NCBI RefSeq assembly: GCF_015711605.1
Contig: NZ_JABTEZ010000001.1
Span: 2,632,001-2,696,000 of the forward strand
Length of the DNA stretch: 64,000 nucleotides
DNA from: Planomonospora sp. ID67723
GTDB lineage: Bacteria; Actinomycetota; Actinomycetes; Streptosporangiales; Streptosporangiaceae
Direction of reading: 5' to 3'
Under the pieces are notes generated by a model, which was given only the letters and a program-made list of their open reading frames with translations, was not told the origin of the DNA and ran no database searches. Below are positions 34,824 to 43,572 of the stretch, piece by piece. Each line of letters starts with the position of its first letter. Position 1 is the first letter of the stretch. The position numbers were made by a program, and so were the translations under genes.

Positions 34824-37595
34824 TTAAGTGATCCTTTGGCGCTCCATATCCCTCGGCGCGGGCGGGGCCGCGGCGACCGTGCCGGAGGCGCCGTCCACGG
34901 TGACCTCCTGGCCGGTGACGACGTGCTCGGTCGCCCGGGCGACGCCGACGACCGCCGGGATGCCGTACTCGCGGGCGACCACCGCGCCGTGGGAGTTGGC
35001 CCCGCCCATCTCCATGACCAGGCCGCCGGCGGTCAGGAACAGGGGGGTCCAGCCGGGGTCGGTGGACGGGCAGACCAGGATCTCTCCGGGTTCGAGACGC
35101 GCCCCGGCGGGGTCGAGCACCACCCGGGCGCGGCCGGTCACCGTACCGGCCGAGGCAGGGGTGCCGGTCAGCACGCCGTCCGCCGCGCGGTCCGCCGAGG
35201 AGGAGGCGGAGACCGCCTCCGGCTCGGTGCCGTCCGACAGGATGACGCGCGGTACGTGCCTGCGACGCCACTCGCGGGCGGCCTCCTGGCGCCGTTCGGC
35301 GACGAGCGCGCGCGGCACGGCCGGGGAAGAGGCGGCCGGGGAAGGGGTGGCCTCGTCCGGGGCGGACCCGGCGGCCAGCGCGGCGCGCACCTCCTTCAGC
35401 GTGAGGAAGAAGACGTCGTCGGGGGAGTCGAGGACGCCCCTGGCCGTCAGCTCCGCGCCGACGGCGCGCAGTTCGGACCTCATGGCGCTGAACGTCGTCA
35501 CCATGAGGAACTTGGGCAGCTCGCGCAGGCCCGCCAGGGCGCGGACCCGGCCGAGGGCGAAGCGGACCGCCCGCCCGCGCAGGCCGCCCGCGCGGGCCGA
35601 CAGCGTCTTGATCATGAGGGCCGCCTCGGCGGCGCCCCTGGCGAACGCCGCGTCCGGGGCCAGCGCCGGGTCGTCCAGGCGCAGGTAGTTGGCGAGCACC
35701 CCGATGATGTGCGACGGGTCCTCCGACCAGCGGGGCACCCCGAGGTCGATCTCGGCGACCGCGCGCACGCCGTACCGTCGCAGGAACTCCCGCAGGCCGC
35801 CGTCCACGACGGCGGGCAGCGAACCCGCGTGGAAGCGGGCGGCGAGCTCGGCGGCGGGAGTGGTCAGCAGCAGGGAGGCCGCCTGCTCGTCCTTGCGGAT
35901 CCGGGCGGCCAGGCGCCACAGGGCCAGGTCCATCTCGGTGGTCACGTTGTGCGGAAGGCCGCGCAGGACCGTGTAGAGCTCGCCCGGCCGGGCCCGGTCG
36001 CCCAGCAGGCGGTGGGCCAGGCCGAACATGGAGAGTCCGGCCATCGCGCTCGGCAGGATCGCCGGGATCAGCGGGAAGGCCTCGGCGGCCAGGGCGCGCT
36101 CGACGCGGCCGAGCCGTTCGAGCGGGGTGGCGTCCTGCGGGAAGTCGAGCCGGGTCCGCAGCGCCGCCTCCACCCGGGCCGCGCTCCGGTGCGCGGCGGC
36201 CGGGCTCAGCAGGGCCCGGGCGAGGCGCGCGGGTATGCGGTAGCGGGCCGCGATCCGCAGGGCCCGGCGCAGCGCGGGCCGGATGGAGCGCTGGGTCACG
36301 CCGAACCGGGGGTCGCGGGCCAGCTCGCGCAGGATCACGGCCGACCTGGCCTCCATCATGTCCAGCAGCCGGGGGACGATCTCCCGGCCCGCCCGGCTGC
36401 GCATGACCTCGGTGAAGTCGAAGAACAGCCGCCCGCCTCCCACGGCGAACCGGGGTGCCCCCTCCAGCGGGTCGGCCACCGGGACGCCGAACACCTCGGC
36501 GCCGGCCGACGAGAGCAGCCGGAAGATCTGCTGGCCCATCGGGGTGAAGGGCTGGAAGACCCCCTGGCCGACGCTGATGGAGAAGTAGATCCGGATGTCG
36601 GCGGGCGGGGGGTCGGCGGGGGAGTGCCGGGGGATCGGGAAGAGGGTGGTGATCGGGCGCGACTGGGTGAGCCAGAGGGTTCCATCGGGGGCGAGGGCCC
36701 ACTCGGTGTCCTGCGGCGCCCCGTAGTGGTCCTCGACCCGTCCGCCCAGCGCGGCCAGAGCCCTGACCTGATCGTCGGTGAGGCAGGCGGCCTCCGGCGT
36801 GATCTCCGCGGTGACGTCTCGTGCGGTCTCGACGTGCTCGACCCCGCCGCCCGGCAGGGGCCGTACGGCCAGCCGCTTGTCGCCCAGCCTGCGGTCGGTG
36901 ACCCGTCCGGTCGCGATGTCCACCGTGAACCGGTCGGGGTTGACCGCACCCGAGACGACGGCCTCGCCGAGGCCGGGACTGGCGTCGATCACCGCCTCGC
37001 GCCGCCGCCCGGTGACCGGGTTGGCGGTGAACATCACTCCGGCGACCTCGGCCTCGACCATCTCCTGGATCACCACGGCCAGCCGTACGGAACGGTGGCC
37101 GATGCCGTTGGCCGCGCGATAGGCAACGGCCCGGTCGGTCCAGAGCGAGGCCCAGCAGCGCCGGACCGCGTCCAGCACGGCGTCGGGGCCGATGACGTGG
37201 AGGTAGGTGTCCTGTTGCCCGGCGAAGCTGGCGTGCGGCAGGTCCTCGGCGGTGGCGGAGGAACGGACCGCCACCGGGCCGTGCGCGCTGTGCCGTACGG
37301 CCTCGGCGATGTCGTCCGGGACCGGCGCGGCGAGCACGATCTTGCGGGCGGTCGCGGCCAGCTCGCGCAGCGCCTCGGTGTCGTCGGCGGGGGTCACGTC
37401 CAGGGAGTCGAACACCGCCTCCAGCGATCCGGAGCGTTCGGTGATCCGGCGGTAGGCCTCGGTGGTGAGGCACACGCCGGGCGGGACCGGGAATCCGGCC
37501 GCCGTGAGCACGCCGAGGTTGGCGGCCTTGCCTCCGACGAGCGGCAGGGAACCCGCCGCGATCTCGTCGAATTTCAGGATCAGTGGAGCGTCCAT
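34824..37595 (-). CDS. PEP/pyruvate-binding phosphotransferase, rifampin phosphotransferase-like
   Basis: 923 codons from ATG 37595. N-terminal ATP-grasp PPDK domain (residues about 10-320; VGGKAANLGVL, AVRSSATAEDLPHASFAGQQ). A middle domain of about 450 residues follows, then a C-terminal swivel domain with phospho-His869 in GGANSHGAVVAREYGIP. The SHGAVVAREYG form is that of rifampin phosphotransferases, which transfer the beta phosphate of ATP to the drug through this His, rather than of PEP synthase. The true substrate is unproven. The rifamycin-associated promoter element (GGGGCTTGC-type inverted repeat) was looked for and not seen upstream. Confidence 0.75.
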   Translation of the reverse strand: MDAPLILKFDEIAAGSLPLVGGKAANLGVLTAAGFPVPPGVCLTTEAYRRITERSGSLEAVFDSLDVTPADDTEALRELAATARKIVLAAPVPDDIAEAVRHSAHGPVAVRSSATAEDLPHASFAGQQDTYLHVIGPDAVLDAVRRCWASLWTDRAVAYRAANGIGHRSVRLAVVIQEMVEAEVAGVMFTANPVTGRRREAVIDASPGLGEAVVSGAVNPDRFTVDIATGRVTDRRLGDKRLAVRPLPGGGVEHVETARDVTAEITPEAACLTDDQVRALAALGGRVEDHYGAPQDTEWALAPDGTLWLTQSRPITTLFPIPRHSPADPPPADIRIYFSISVGQGVFQPFTPMGQQIFRLLSSAGAEVFGVPVADPLEGAPRFAVGGGRLFFDFTEVMRSRAGREIVPRLLDMMEARSAVILRELARDPRFGVTQRSIRPALRRALRIAARYRIPARLARALLSPAAAHRSAARVEAALRTRLDFPQDATPLERLGRVERALAAEAFPLIPAILPSAMAGLSMFGLAHRLLGDRARPGELYTVLRGLPHNVTTEMDLALWRLAARIRKDEQAASLLLTTPAAELAARFHAGSLPAVVDGGLREFLRRYGVRAVAEIDLGVPRWSEDPSHIIGVLANYLRLDDPALAPDAAFARGAAEAALMIKTLSARAGGLRGRAVRFALGRVRALAGLRELPKFLMVTTFSAMRSELRAVGAELTARGVLDSPDDVFFLTLKEVRAALAAGSAPDEATPSPAASSPAVPRALVAERRQEAAREWRRRHVPRVILSDGTEPEAVSASSSADRAADGVLTGTPASAGTVTGRARVVLDPAGARLEPGEILVCPSTDPGWTPLFLTAGGLVMEMGGANSHGAVVAREYGIPAVVGVARATEHVVTGQEVTVDGASGTVAAAPPAPRDMERQRIT

Positions 37596-37762
37596 GATGT
37601 GCCTCCCTGAATCTCACGATAGGTCCGCACGAGCGTTAAATCAACAAGTGATGAAATACGGTCGCCCCGGTACCGTCCCGACCGGAGGAGGCCCCGCAGC
37701 GTCGCCGATCGCACCTGGTCCTGCCCGGGCGGATGCCGCCCCTCCTCGGGATCGCCGTCCGG

Positions 37763-38524
37763 TCAGGGGGCGGGCTGGAGCCGTACGCAGCACAGGCCGG
37801 GAGCCGGGGCGAGGCGCGCGGTCATCCCGGTGGAGGCCAGGCCCTCCAGCATCCCGTCGAGCAGGCAGAGGTTCATCCCGCACACGAGCTCGGTGTGCGC
37901 CTGCGCGAGGAGATGGAACGGGCAGTTGCGCAGGACGACGTCGCCGTCCTCGACGTGGGGCTCGTAGCCGTGGGCTTCGAGGGCGCCCAGTACGGCGGCT
38001 CCGGCGTCCTCGGATCCTGCGTCCACGGCGTCCGCGTCCGGCGTGCCGGCCTGGCCCGGGGCGGAGCGTGCCGCCTGTCCGATCTCGCGGCCCAGCCGGC
38101 GGGCGCGCCGCTCCAGCGCGGCGCGCGGCGAGTCCCCCGAGCGCTCGGCCTCGGCGAGGGCGTCGGCCAGGAGCAGCCCGGCCAGGTCGTAGTGCCGCTC
38201 CGGCAGGGAGACGGCGACGTCGCAGGCCGAGCGGCGGTACAGCTTGGCCGGGCGGCCGGCGCCGGGCCCGGTGCGGCCGGTGCGCCGCTCGAAGACCACG
38301 TCGAGCAGGCCCTGGCCGGCGAGGCGCTCAAGGTGGAAGGCGGCGGTCGTGCGGGGCAGGCCCAGTGCCTCGGCCACCTCGTCGCGGCTGCTCGGCTCCG
38401 GCCGCCCGGCGACGTGGTCGTAGACCTGGCGGCGGGTCGGCTCGTCGAGCGCGGCGACGGCGGCGATCCGGGTGGCCCGGTTCCTCTCGTGCCGATCCTC
38501 GGGCGGGTCCTCGTGCTCTTCCAT
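37763..38524 (-). CDS. ArsR/SufR-like winged-helix regulator with a conserved Cys set
   Basis: 253 codons from ATG 38524. N-terminal HTH (ALDEPTRRQVYDHVAGR, then EVAEALGLPRTTAAFHLERL). The C-terminal domain contains NCPFHLLAQAHTELVCGMNL and a late GLCCVRL. The Cys spacing (Cx13Cx4C, then CC) resembles COG2345/SufR relatives, which may bind an Fe-S cluster. That is not proven here. It is divergent from the DoxX gene with a dyad in between and probably controls it together with the ferredoxin reductase. Confidence 0.7.
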   Translation of the reverse strand: MEEHEDPPEDRHERNRATRIAAVAALDEPTRRQVYDHVAGRPEPSSRDEVAEALGLPRTTAAFHLERLAGQGLLDVVFERRTGRTGPGAGRPAKLYRRSACDVAVSLPERHYDLAGLLLADALAEAERSGDSPRAALERRARRLGREIGQAARSAPGQAGTPDADAVDAGSEDAGAAVLGALEAHGYEPHVEDGDVVLRNCPFHLLAQAHTELVCGMNLCLLDGMLEGLASTGMTARLAPAPGLCCVRLQPAP

Positions 38525-38546
38525 ACCGATCATTCTATAGCCAACT

Positions 38547-38563
38547 CCCATTGACGAAATGGG
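38547..38563. promoter_or_regulatory. Dyad operator between the SufR-like regulator and doxX
   Basis: CCCATT (38547-38552) and AATGGG (38558-38563) around GACGA, in the 95-nt gap between the divergent starts at 38524 and 38620. Candidate binding site of the regulator. Confidence 0.5.
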
Positions 38564-38619
38564 GGAGAGGGGCTAGCGTTCTAACTGAAGCGAAACCTGT
38601 TTTTAGAAGGAGAAGTGTC

Positions 38620-39060
38620 ATGGCTTCCGACGTCTCGACCACCCGTTCCTCCGGCCGGGCAGCCCTGTCCGACCCCGCCTACCAGGCGTTCCTGCTGCTG
38701 CGCACGGTGTTCACCGCAGCGCCCGTCCTGTTCGGCCTCGACAAGTTCACCGGCCTGCTCACCGACTGGCCGGGCTACCTCGCCCCCTGGATCGACGGCA
38801 TCGTCCCGGGCACCGCCCAGCAGGCGATGTACGGCGTCGGCGTCATCGAGATCGTCGCCGGGATCGCGGTCGCGGTGCTGCCGCGCTTCGGCGGCTGGCT
38901 GGTCGCCGGCTGGCTCGCCGGGATCATCCTCAACCTGCTGACCGGACCCGGCCTCTACGACGTCGCCCTGCGGGACGTCGGCCTCCTCGCCGCCGCGGTG
39001 GCCCTGGCCCTGCTGGCATCCCGATACGCCCCCGCCCGGCGTGCGGGCTCCTCATACTGA
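38620..39060 (+). CDS. DoxX-family membrane protein
   Basis: 146 codons from ATG 38620 with AGAAGGAG upstream. Four hydrophobic segments. The segment LLLRTVFTAAPVLFGLDKFT is typical of DoxX-like proteins, which take part in redox or thiol stress complexes in actinobacteria. Followed 34 nt later by a ferredoxin reductase gene on the same strand. Confidence 0.8.
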   Translation: MASDVSTTRSSGRAALSDPAYQAFLLLRTVFTAAPVLFGLDKFTGLLTDWPGYLAPWIDGIVPGTAQQAMYGVGVIEIVAGIAVAVLPRFGGWLVAGWLAGIILNLLTGPGLYDVALRDVGLLAAAVALALLASRYAPARRAGSSY

Positions 39061-39094
39061 GCGGTATCGGCACCCGAGCCAGAAGGGGACTCCC

Positions 39095-40330
39095 ATGGCC
39101 ACCGAGCAGACCTTCGTCATCGTCGGAGCGGGCCTCACCGGGGCGAAAGCCGCGCAGACCCTGCGCGAGGAGGGCTTCACCGGCAGGATCGCGCTGATCG
39201 GCGCCGAGGCCGAGCGGCCCTACGAACGGCCGCCGCTCTCCAAGGGCTACCTTCTCGGCAAGGAGGAGAGAGCCAAGCTCTACGTCCACGACGAGGCCTG
39301 GTACGGCGAGCACGAGGTGGAGCCGATCCTCGGCACCCGGGTGACGGCCCTCGACCGAACCGCCCGGCAGGTCGAGCTCGACGGCGGACGGCGGCTCGGC
39401 TACGACCGGCTGCTACTGGCCACCGGTTCGTCCCCGCGCCGCCTCACCGTGCCCGGTTCGGATCTCGACGGCGTGCACTACCTGCGCACCGTCGGCGACT
39501 CCGAGCGGCTGCGCGAGGCGATCCGGGGCGGCGGCAGGGTGGTCGTCGTGGGGGCGGGGTGGATCGGGCTGGAGAGCGCCGCCGCCGCGCGGGAGTACGG
39601 CTGCGAGGTGACCGTCGTCGAGCCGCGGCCGATGCCGCTGGAGGCCTCCCTCGGCCCGGAGATGGGCGCCTTCTTCGCCGGGCTCCACCGGCGGCACGGC
39701 GTCGACGTACGGCTCGGCCGGAGTGTGACCGGCTTCCTGGGCGACGGGCGCGTCCGGGCGGTGACGGTGGACGACGGCGGTGAGATCCCCGCGGACGCGG
39801 TGGTCGTGGGCATAGGCGCGCGGCCGAACACCGAGCTCGCCGAGGGGGCGGGTCTGGCCGTGGAGAACGGCGTCCTCGTCGACGCGGCCCTGCGCACCGG
39901 CGACCCGCACGTCTACGCCGCCGGGGACGTGGCCCGCGCCCTCAACCCGCTGTACGGCGCCCGCATCCGCGTCGAGCACTGGGCCAACGCCCTCAACGGC
40001 GGGCCGGCCGCGGCCAGGTCCATGCTCGGCCAGGCGGTCGTCTACGACCGGGCACCGTACTTCTACACCGACCAGTACGAGGCCGGGATGGAGTTCTCCG
40101 GCTGGTTCGCCCCGGGCGGGTACGACGAGGTGATCGTCCGCGGAGACCCGGAGGCCCGTGACTTCCACGCCTTCTGGCTGGCCGGTGAGCGGGTCGTGGC
40201 GGGGATGCACGTCAACCGCTGGGATGAGGGCATCGCCCCGGTCCAGGACCTGATCCGCGCGGCCGTCCCCGTCGGCCGCGATCGCCTCGCCGACCCCTCG
40301 GTCCCCCTGACCGACCTGGCGAAGGGCTGA
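39095..40330 (+). CDS. FAD-dependent ferredoxin/NAD(P)H reductase
   Basis: 411 codons from ATG 39095. FAD-binding VIVGAGLTGAKAAQTLREEG, the PPLSKGYL motif, NAD-binding VVVVGAGWIGLESAAAAREYG and the FAD-closing VYAAGDVAR. The C-terminal about 100 residues form the reductase dimer domain. It belongs to the group of ferredoxin reductases that serve P450 or ring-hydroxylating oxygenases. No oxygenase gene is next to it, and the partner is unknown. Confidence 0.88.
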   Translation: MATEQTFVIVGAGLTGAKAAQTLREEGFTGRIALIGAEAERPYERPPLSKGYLLGKEERAKLYVHDEAWYGEHEVEPILGTRVTALDRTARQVELDGGRRLGYDRLLLATGSSPRRLTVPGSDLDGVHYLRTVGDSERLREAIRGGGRVVVVGAGWIGLESAAAAREYGCEVTVVEPRPMPLEASLGPEMGAFFAGLHRRHGVDVRLGRSVTGFLGDGRVRAVTVDDGGEIPADAVVVGIGARPNTELAEGAGLAVENGVLVDAALRTGDPHVYAAGDVARALNPLYGARIRVEHWANALNGGPAAARSMLGQAVVYDRAPYFYTDQYEAGMEFSGWFAPGGYDEVIVRGDPEARDFHAFWLAGERVVAGMHVNRWDEGIAPVQDLIRAAVPVGRDRLADPSVPLTDLAKG

Positions 40331-40353
40331 ACGGAAGCGCGCTCGTCGCCCGG

Positions 40354-41382
40354 CTACGGTTCCATGGCCCGGGGCGGTGCTCCGCCGTACAGGGAGGACA
40401 GGGAATGCGCGGTCTGCGTGACGAGGTCGCGCAGCTCGGCGGGGGCGAGGACCTCCAGGTCCGTGCCGAACCGCAGGAACTCGCCCAGGGCGTGCGGCAG
40501 CGACTCGATGGGGACGGTGACCCGCGTCCAGCCGTCGCGGCCGTCGGGCTCGGCGGTGGCCTCGGCGGCGCGGAGCATGGCCGGGCGGGCCATGTCGGGC
40601 AGGCGCTCCATGCCGGACGGAGAGAGCCGGACGACCGCCTCGCCCCGGACGAGCCGGGCCGCGAACTCCTCCAGGCCGGCGCTCCAGTAGGCGGCCAGGT
40701 CGAAGCCGGCGGGCCGGTCGAAGCTCTCCGGCAGCATCCGCAGGCCGAGGATCTGCGAGACCCGGTAGGTGCGCACCCCTCCCTGCCCGTTCCCCCCGTC
40801 CTCCCCGCCCCCGTCGGCGCGGGCGACGAGGTACCAGCGGCCCGCCTTGAGCACCAGCCCGTACGGCTCCAGCACGCGCGTCACCTCCTGGGGCGCCTTC
40901 CACCGGCGGTAGAGGACCTCGGCGCGGCGCTGGTTCCACACCGCGTCGGCGACGGCCGCCAGGTGCGGGGTCTCGTCGGCGTCGTGGTACCAGTTGGGGG
41001 CGTCGAGGTGGAAGCGCTCGCGGATCCGCCCGGCCCGGTCCCGCAGTTCCTCCGGGAGCGCGGCCATGAGCTTGAGCTGCGCCGCGGCCACCACCGAGCC
41101 GAGGCCCAGCTCCGCGGCCGGTCCGGGCAGCCCGGCCAGGAACAGCGACTCGGCCTCCCCGGAGGTCAGCCCGGTGAGCCGGGTACGGTAGCCGTCCAGC
41201 AGCCGGTAGCCACCCGAGGGGCCCGCATCGCCGTACAGCGGGATCCCGGCCGAGTGCAGGGCCTCCACGTCGCGGTAGACGGTGCGGATCGAGACCTCCA
41301 GCTCGTCGGCCAGCTCCTGGGCCGTCATCCGGCCCCGGGCCTGGAGCAGCATCAGCAGGGAGATCAACCGGCTCGCGCGCAT
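40354..41382 (-). CDS. WYL-domain HTH regulator
   Basis: 342 codons from ATG 41382. N-terminal HTH_11 (MRASRLISLLMLLQARGRMT, then AQELADELEVSIRTVYRDVEAL) and a WYL domain (about 140-230; VLYRRWKAPQEVTRVLEPYG, LKAGRWYLVAR). This is the DeoR-like/YafY group. It is divergent from the small gene at 41446, with a strong palindrome between the starts, so autoregulation is likely. Confidence 0.88.
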   Translation of the reverse strand: MRASRLISLLMLLQARGRMTAQELADELEVSIRTVYRDVEALHSAGIPLYGDAGPSGGYRLLDGYRTRLTGLTSGEAESLFLAGLPGPAAELGLGSVVAAAQLKLMAALPEELRDRAGRIRERFHLDAPNWYHDADETPHLAAVADAVWNQRRAEVLYRRWKAPQEVTRVLEPYGLVLKAGRWYLVARADGGGEDGGNGQGGVRTYRVSQILGLRMLPESFDRPAGFDLAAYWSAGLEEFAARLVRGEAVVRLSPSGMERLPDMARPAMLRAAEATAEPDGRDGWTRVTVPIESLPHALGEFLRFGTDLEVLAPAELRDLVTQTAHSLSSLYGGAPPRAMEP

Positions 41383-41403
41383 AAGGTGAATTATCCAGAA
41401 AAT

Positions 41404-41424
41404 CACTGCCAGTAGATGGCAGTG
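41404..41424. promoter_or_regulatory. Operator palindrome for the WYL regulator
   Basis: CACTGCCA (41404-41411) and TGGCAGTG (41417-41424) around GTAGA, perfect. Lies midway between divergent starts 41382 and 41446. Confidence 0.75.
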
Positions 41425-41445
41425 ACCCCGTCATAGCGTGTCTTC

Positions 41446-41895
41446 ATGAGCGACTTCGACTTCCTGATCGGCTCCTGGAACATCGCCAACCGCAAGCTCA
41501 CCAAGCTGCTGGCGGGCTCGGACGAATGGGAGGAGTTCCCGAGCACCGCCGTGGTCCGGCCCATGTTCGGCGGCGCGGCCAACATCGAGGAGATCACCTT
41601 CCCGACCAGGGGGTCCTCCGGGCTGACGCTGCGCCTGTTCGACGTGGAGCGGCAGGAGTGGTCCCTGTACTGGGGCAGCAGCGTCACCGGCACCCTGTTC
41701 CCGCCGGTGGTGGGCCGCTTCGCCGACGGGAGGGGCGAGTTCTACGGCGACGACACCCACGAGGGCACGCCGATCCGGGCGCGGTTCATCTGGTCGGAGA
41801 TCACGGAGAACTCGGCCCGCTGGGAGCAGGCCTTCTCCGCCGACGGGGAGAAGACCTGGGAGACCAACTGGATCATGCAGTTCACCCGCGGGTAG
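41446..41895 (+). CDS. Small soluble hypothetical protein (DUF1579-like fold)
   Basis: 149 codons from ATG 41446. Begins MSDFDFLIGSWNIANRKLTK and has alternating beta strands with many aromatic residues (LRLFDVERQEWSLYWGSS). FDFLIGSW starts are common in lipocalin-like or DUF1579-type proteins. Probably controlled by the divergent WYL regulator. No catalytic motif is visible. Confidence 0.7.
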   Translation: MSDFDFLIGSWNIANRKLTKLLAGSDEWEEFPSTAVVRPMFGGAANIEEITFPTRGSSGLTLRLFDVERQEWSLYWGSSVTGTLFPPVVGRFADGRGEFYGDDTHEGTPIRARFIWSEITENSARWEQAFSADGEKTWETNWIMQFTRG

Positions 41896-42133
41896 GCGCG
41901 CGGACGGTCCAGGGCCTCCGTGCCCCGGGGGCGGCGCGGGGACCCGGGTGGTGGGACGTGAGGAAAGTCAAGTCCGATTCGTGGCATAAGATAGCGCGTT
42001 GGTGCGTTCTGAACGGACGCATGCGATGACCGCACGGCGGCCGCTATAAGCGGTATCTACCCCGGTCGAAGCCCACCACGACGGTGCGCTCCCGGACCGG
42101 GCAGCGCTCCGTCTGGACTCGGACGGAGACCCG

Positions 42134-43348
42134 TTGAAGTCATATCTCGCCGCGCTCGGCTCTCCCGGCGCCTGGCGTTTCCTCGCCCCCGCCTTCCTCG
42201 CCCGCCTGCCGTACGCGATGCTGCAGCTCGGCGTCCTGCTGCTGGTGCACTGGTCCACCGGATCGTACGGCGCCGCGGGCATCGCCTCGGCGGCCGCCGC
42301 GGTGACGCAGGCGCTGGTCGGTCCGCAGACCGGGCGGCTGGCCGACCGGTACGGCCAGGCGAGGGTGCTGCTCCCGCAGGTCGCCGTCCACGCCGTCGCG
42401 CTGGGCGCCCTGCTGGCGCTGGCCTCGGCGCAGGCTCCGGCCGCGGTGCTGGTGGCCCTCTCGGCGCTGGCCGGCGGTTCGATGCCGCAGGTCGGGTCCA
42501 TGGTCCGGGCCCGCTGGGCGCACCTGCTCGGCCGCTCGGAGCGGCTCGGTACGGCCTTCGCGCTGGAGTCGATCACCGACGAGCTGACCTTCACCCTCGC
42601 CCCGGTGCTGCTGGTGGCCGTCTCGACCGGGTTCTCGCCGGTCTGGGCGCTCTCGGCGGCGCTGGTCATGGTCGTGGCGGGCACGGTGGCGTTCGCCGCG
42701 GTCCGCGCGGGCGCTCCCGAGCCGATGCCGGTCCGGATCCGCTCCCACAACGGGGTGCTCCGGCTGCGCGGCGTGGCCGTGCTCGCGGCCGCCTTCGTCG
42801 CGATCGGCACCGTCTTCGGCAGCCTCCAGGTCGGCATCACCTCCACCACCGCGGCCCTCGGCTTGGCCGGTGCGGCGGGGCCGATCTACGCGACGTTCTC
42901 CGGCGCCAGCCTCGCCGGGGGCCTCGTCTACGGCGTCGTCCGCTGGCGGGCAGGGATCGCGGCCCGGCTGCTGGCCGCCGTCACCCTGCTCTCCGCCGCG
43001 ACGGTCGCGCTGACCTTCGCCGGATCCATCCCCCTGCTGTACGGCGCCGCGGCCGTCGCCGGATTCGTGATCGCCCCGGCCGTGATCACCGGCTACACCC
43101 TGGTCGAGCGGCTGGTCCCGGCCGAGGTCAGGACCGAGACGTTCACCTGGCTCAACGGCGCGACCGGACTGGGCATCGCCACCGGCGCCGCCGTCGCCGG
43201 CCAGCTCGTGGACCGCTTCGGCTCGACCCTCGCCTTCCTCGTCCCTCCGGTCACCACCGGTCTCGCCGCCCTGCTCGTCCTCTCCTTCCTGTCCAGCCTG
43301 AGGCCCGCGGCCGAGACCTCCCCGGACCGCGAGCTGGCCACGGCCTGA
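42134..43348 (+). CDS. MFS transporter
   Basis: 404 codons from TTG 42134 (GGAG 5 nt upstream). No ATG or GTG gives a better start. About twelve hydrophobic segments. Loop motif GRLADRYGQARVLL. It lies alone with a 238-nt upstream gap that contains several short dyads but no gene. Drug-efflux-like; substrate unknown. Confidence 0.8.
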   Translation: MKSYLAALGSPGAWRFLAPAFLARLPYAMLQLGVLLLVHWSTGSYGAAGIASAAAAVTQALVGPQTGRLADRYGQARVLLPQVAVHAVALGALLALASAQAPAAVLVALSALAGGSMPQVGSMVRARWAHLLGRSERLGTAFALESITDELTFTLAPVLLVAVSTGFSPVWALSAALVMVVAGTVAFAAVRAGAPEPMPVRIRSHNGVLRLRGVAVLAAAFVAIGTVFGSLQVGITSTTAALGLAGAAGPIYATFSGASLAGGLVYGVVRWRAGIAARLLAAVTLLSAATVALTFAGSIPLLYGAAAVAGFVIAPAVITGYTLVERLVPAEVRTETFTWLNGATGLGIATGAAVAGQLVDRFGSTLAFLVPPVTTGLAALLVLSFLSSLRPAAETSPDRELATA

Positions 43349-43495
43349 AGGCCGTCCCGCGACGCCGACGCCGTCGTGCGGCTTCGAGGAGGCCGCGTGC
43401 AGGAATTCGCGGCGGGTGACGGCTCAGTAGCGGTGGCCGGGCCAGTGCGGGTCCTCCCACCGGGCGGAGGCGCCACTCGGGGTGAGTGCCGTCGA

Positions 43496-43535
43496 CCCGC
43501 TCCGGGGCAGCCGATCGCGGCTGCCCCGGAGCGGG
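43496..43535. terminator. Long perfect-stem bidirectional terminator
   Basis: CCCGCTCCGGGGCAGCCG (43496-43513) and its exact complement (43518-43535) around ATCG. Placed between convergent MFS and desaturase genes. Confidence 0.9.
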
Positions 43536-43572
43536 AAGAAGGGGGCGTCCGTTCCCGCCGCCCCGGAGAGCG

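Noticed and set aside
33792-37610. Plus-strand ORF of 1272 codons opposite the PEP-enzyme gene
   Set aside because: Antisense shadow of the real 923-codon gene; composition is Gly/Arg/Val-rich with no domain motifs.
37596-37762. Rifamycin-associated element upstream of the Rph-like gene
   Set aside because: No GGGGCTTGC-type inverted repeat found in the short upstream region.
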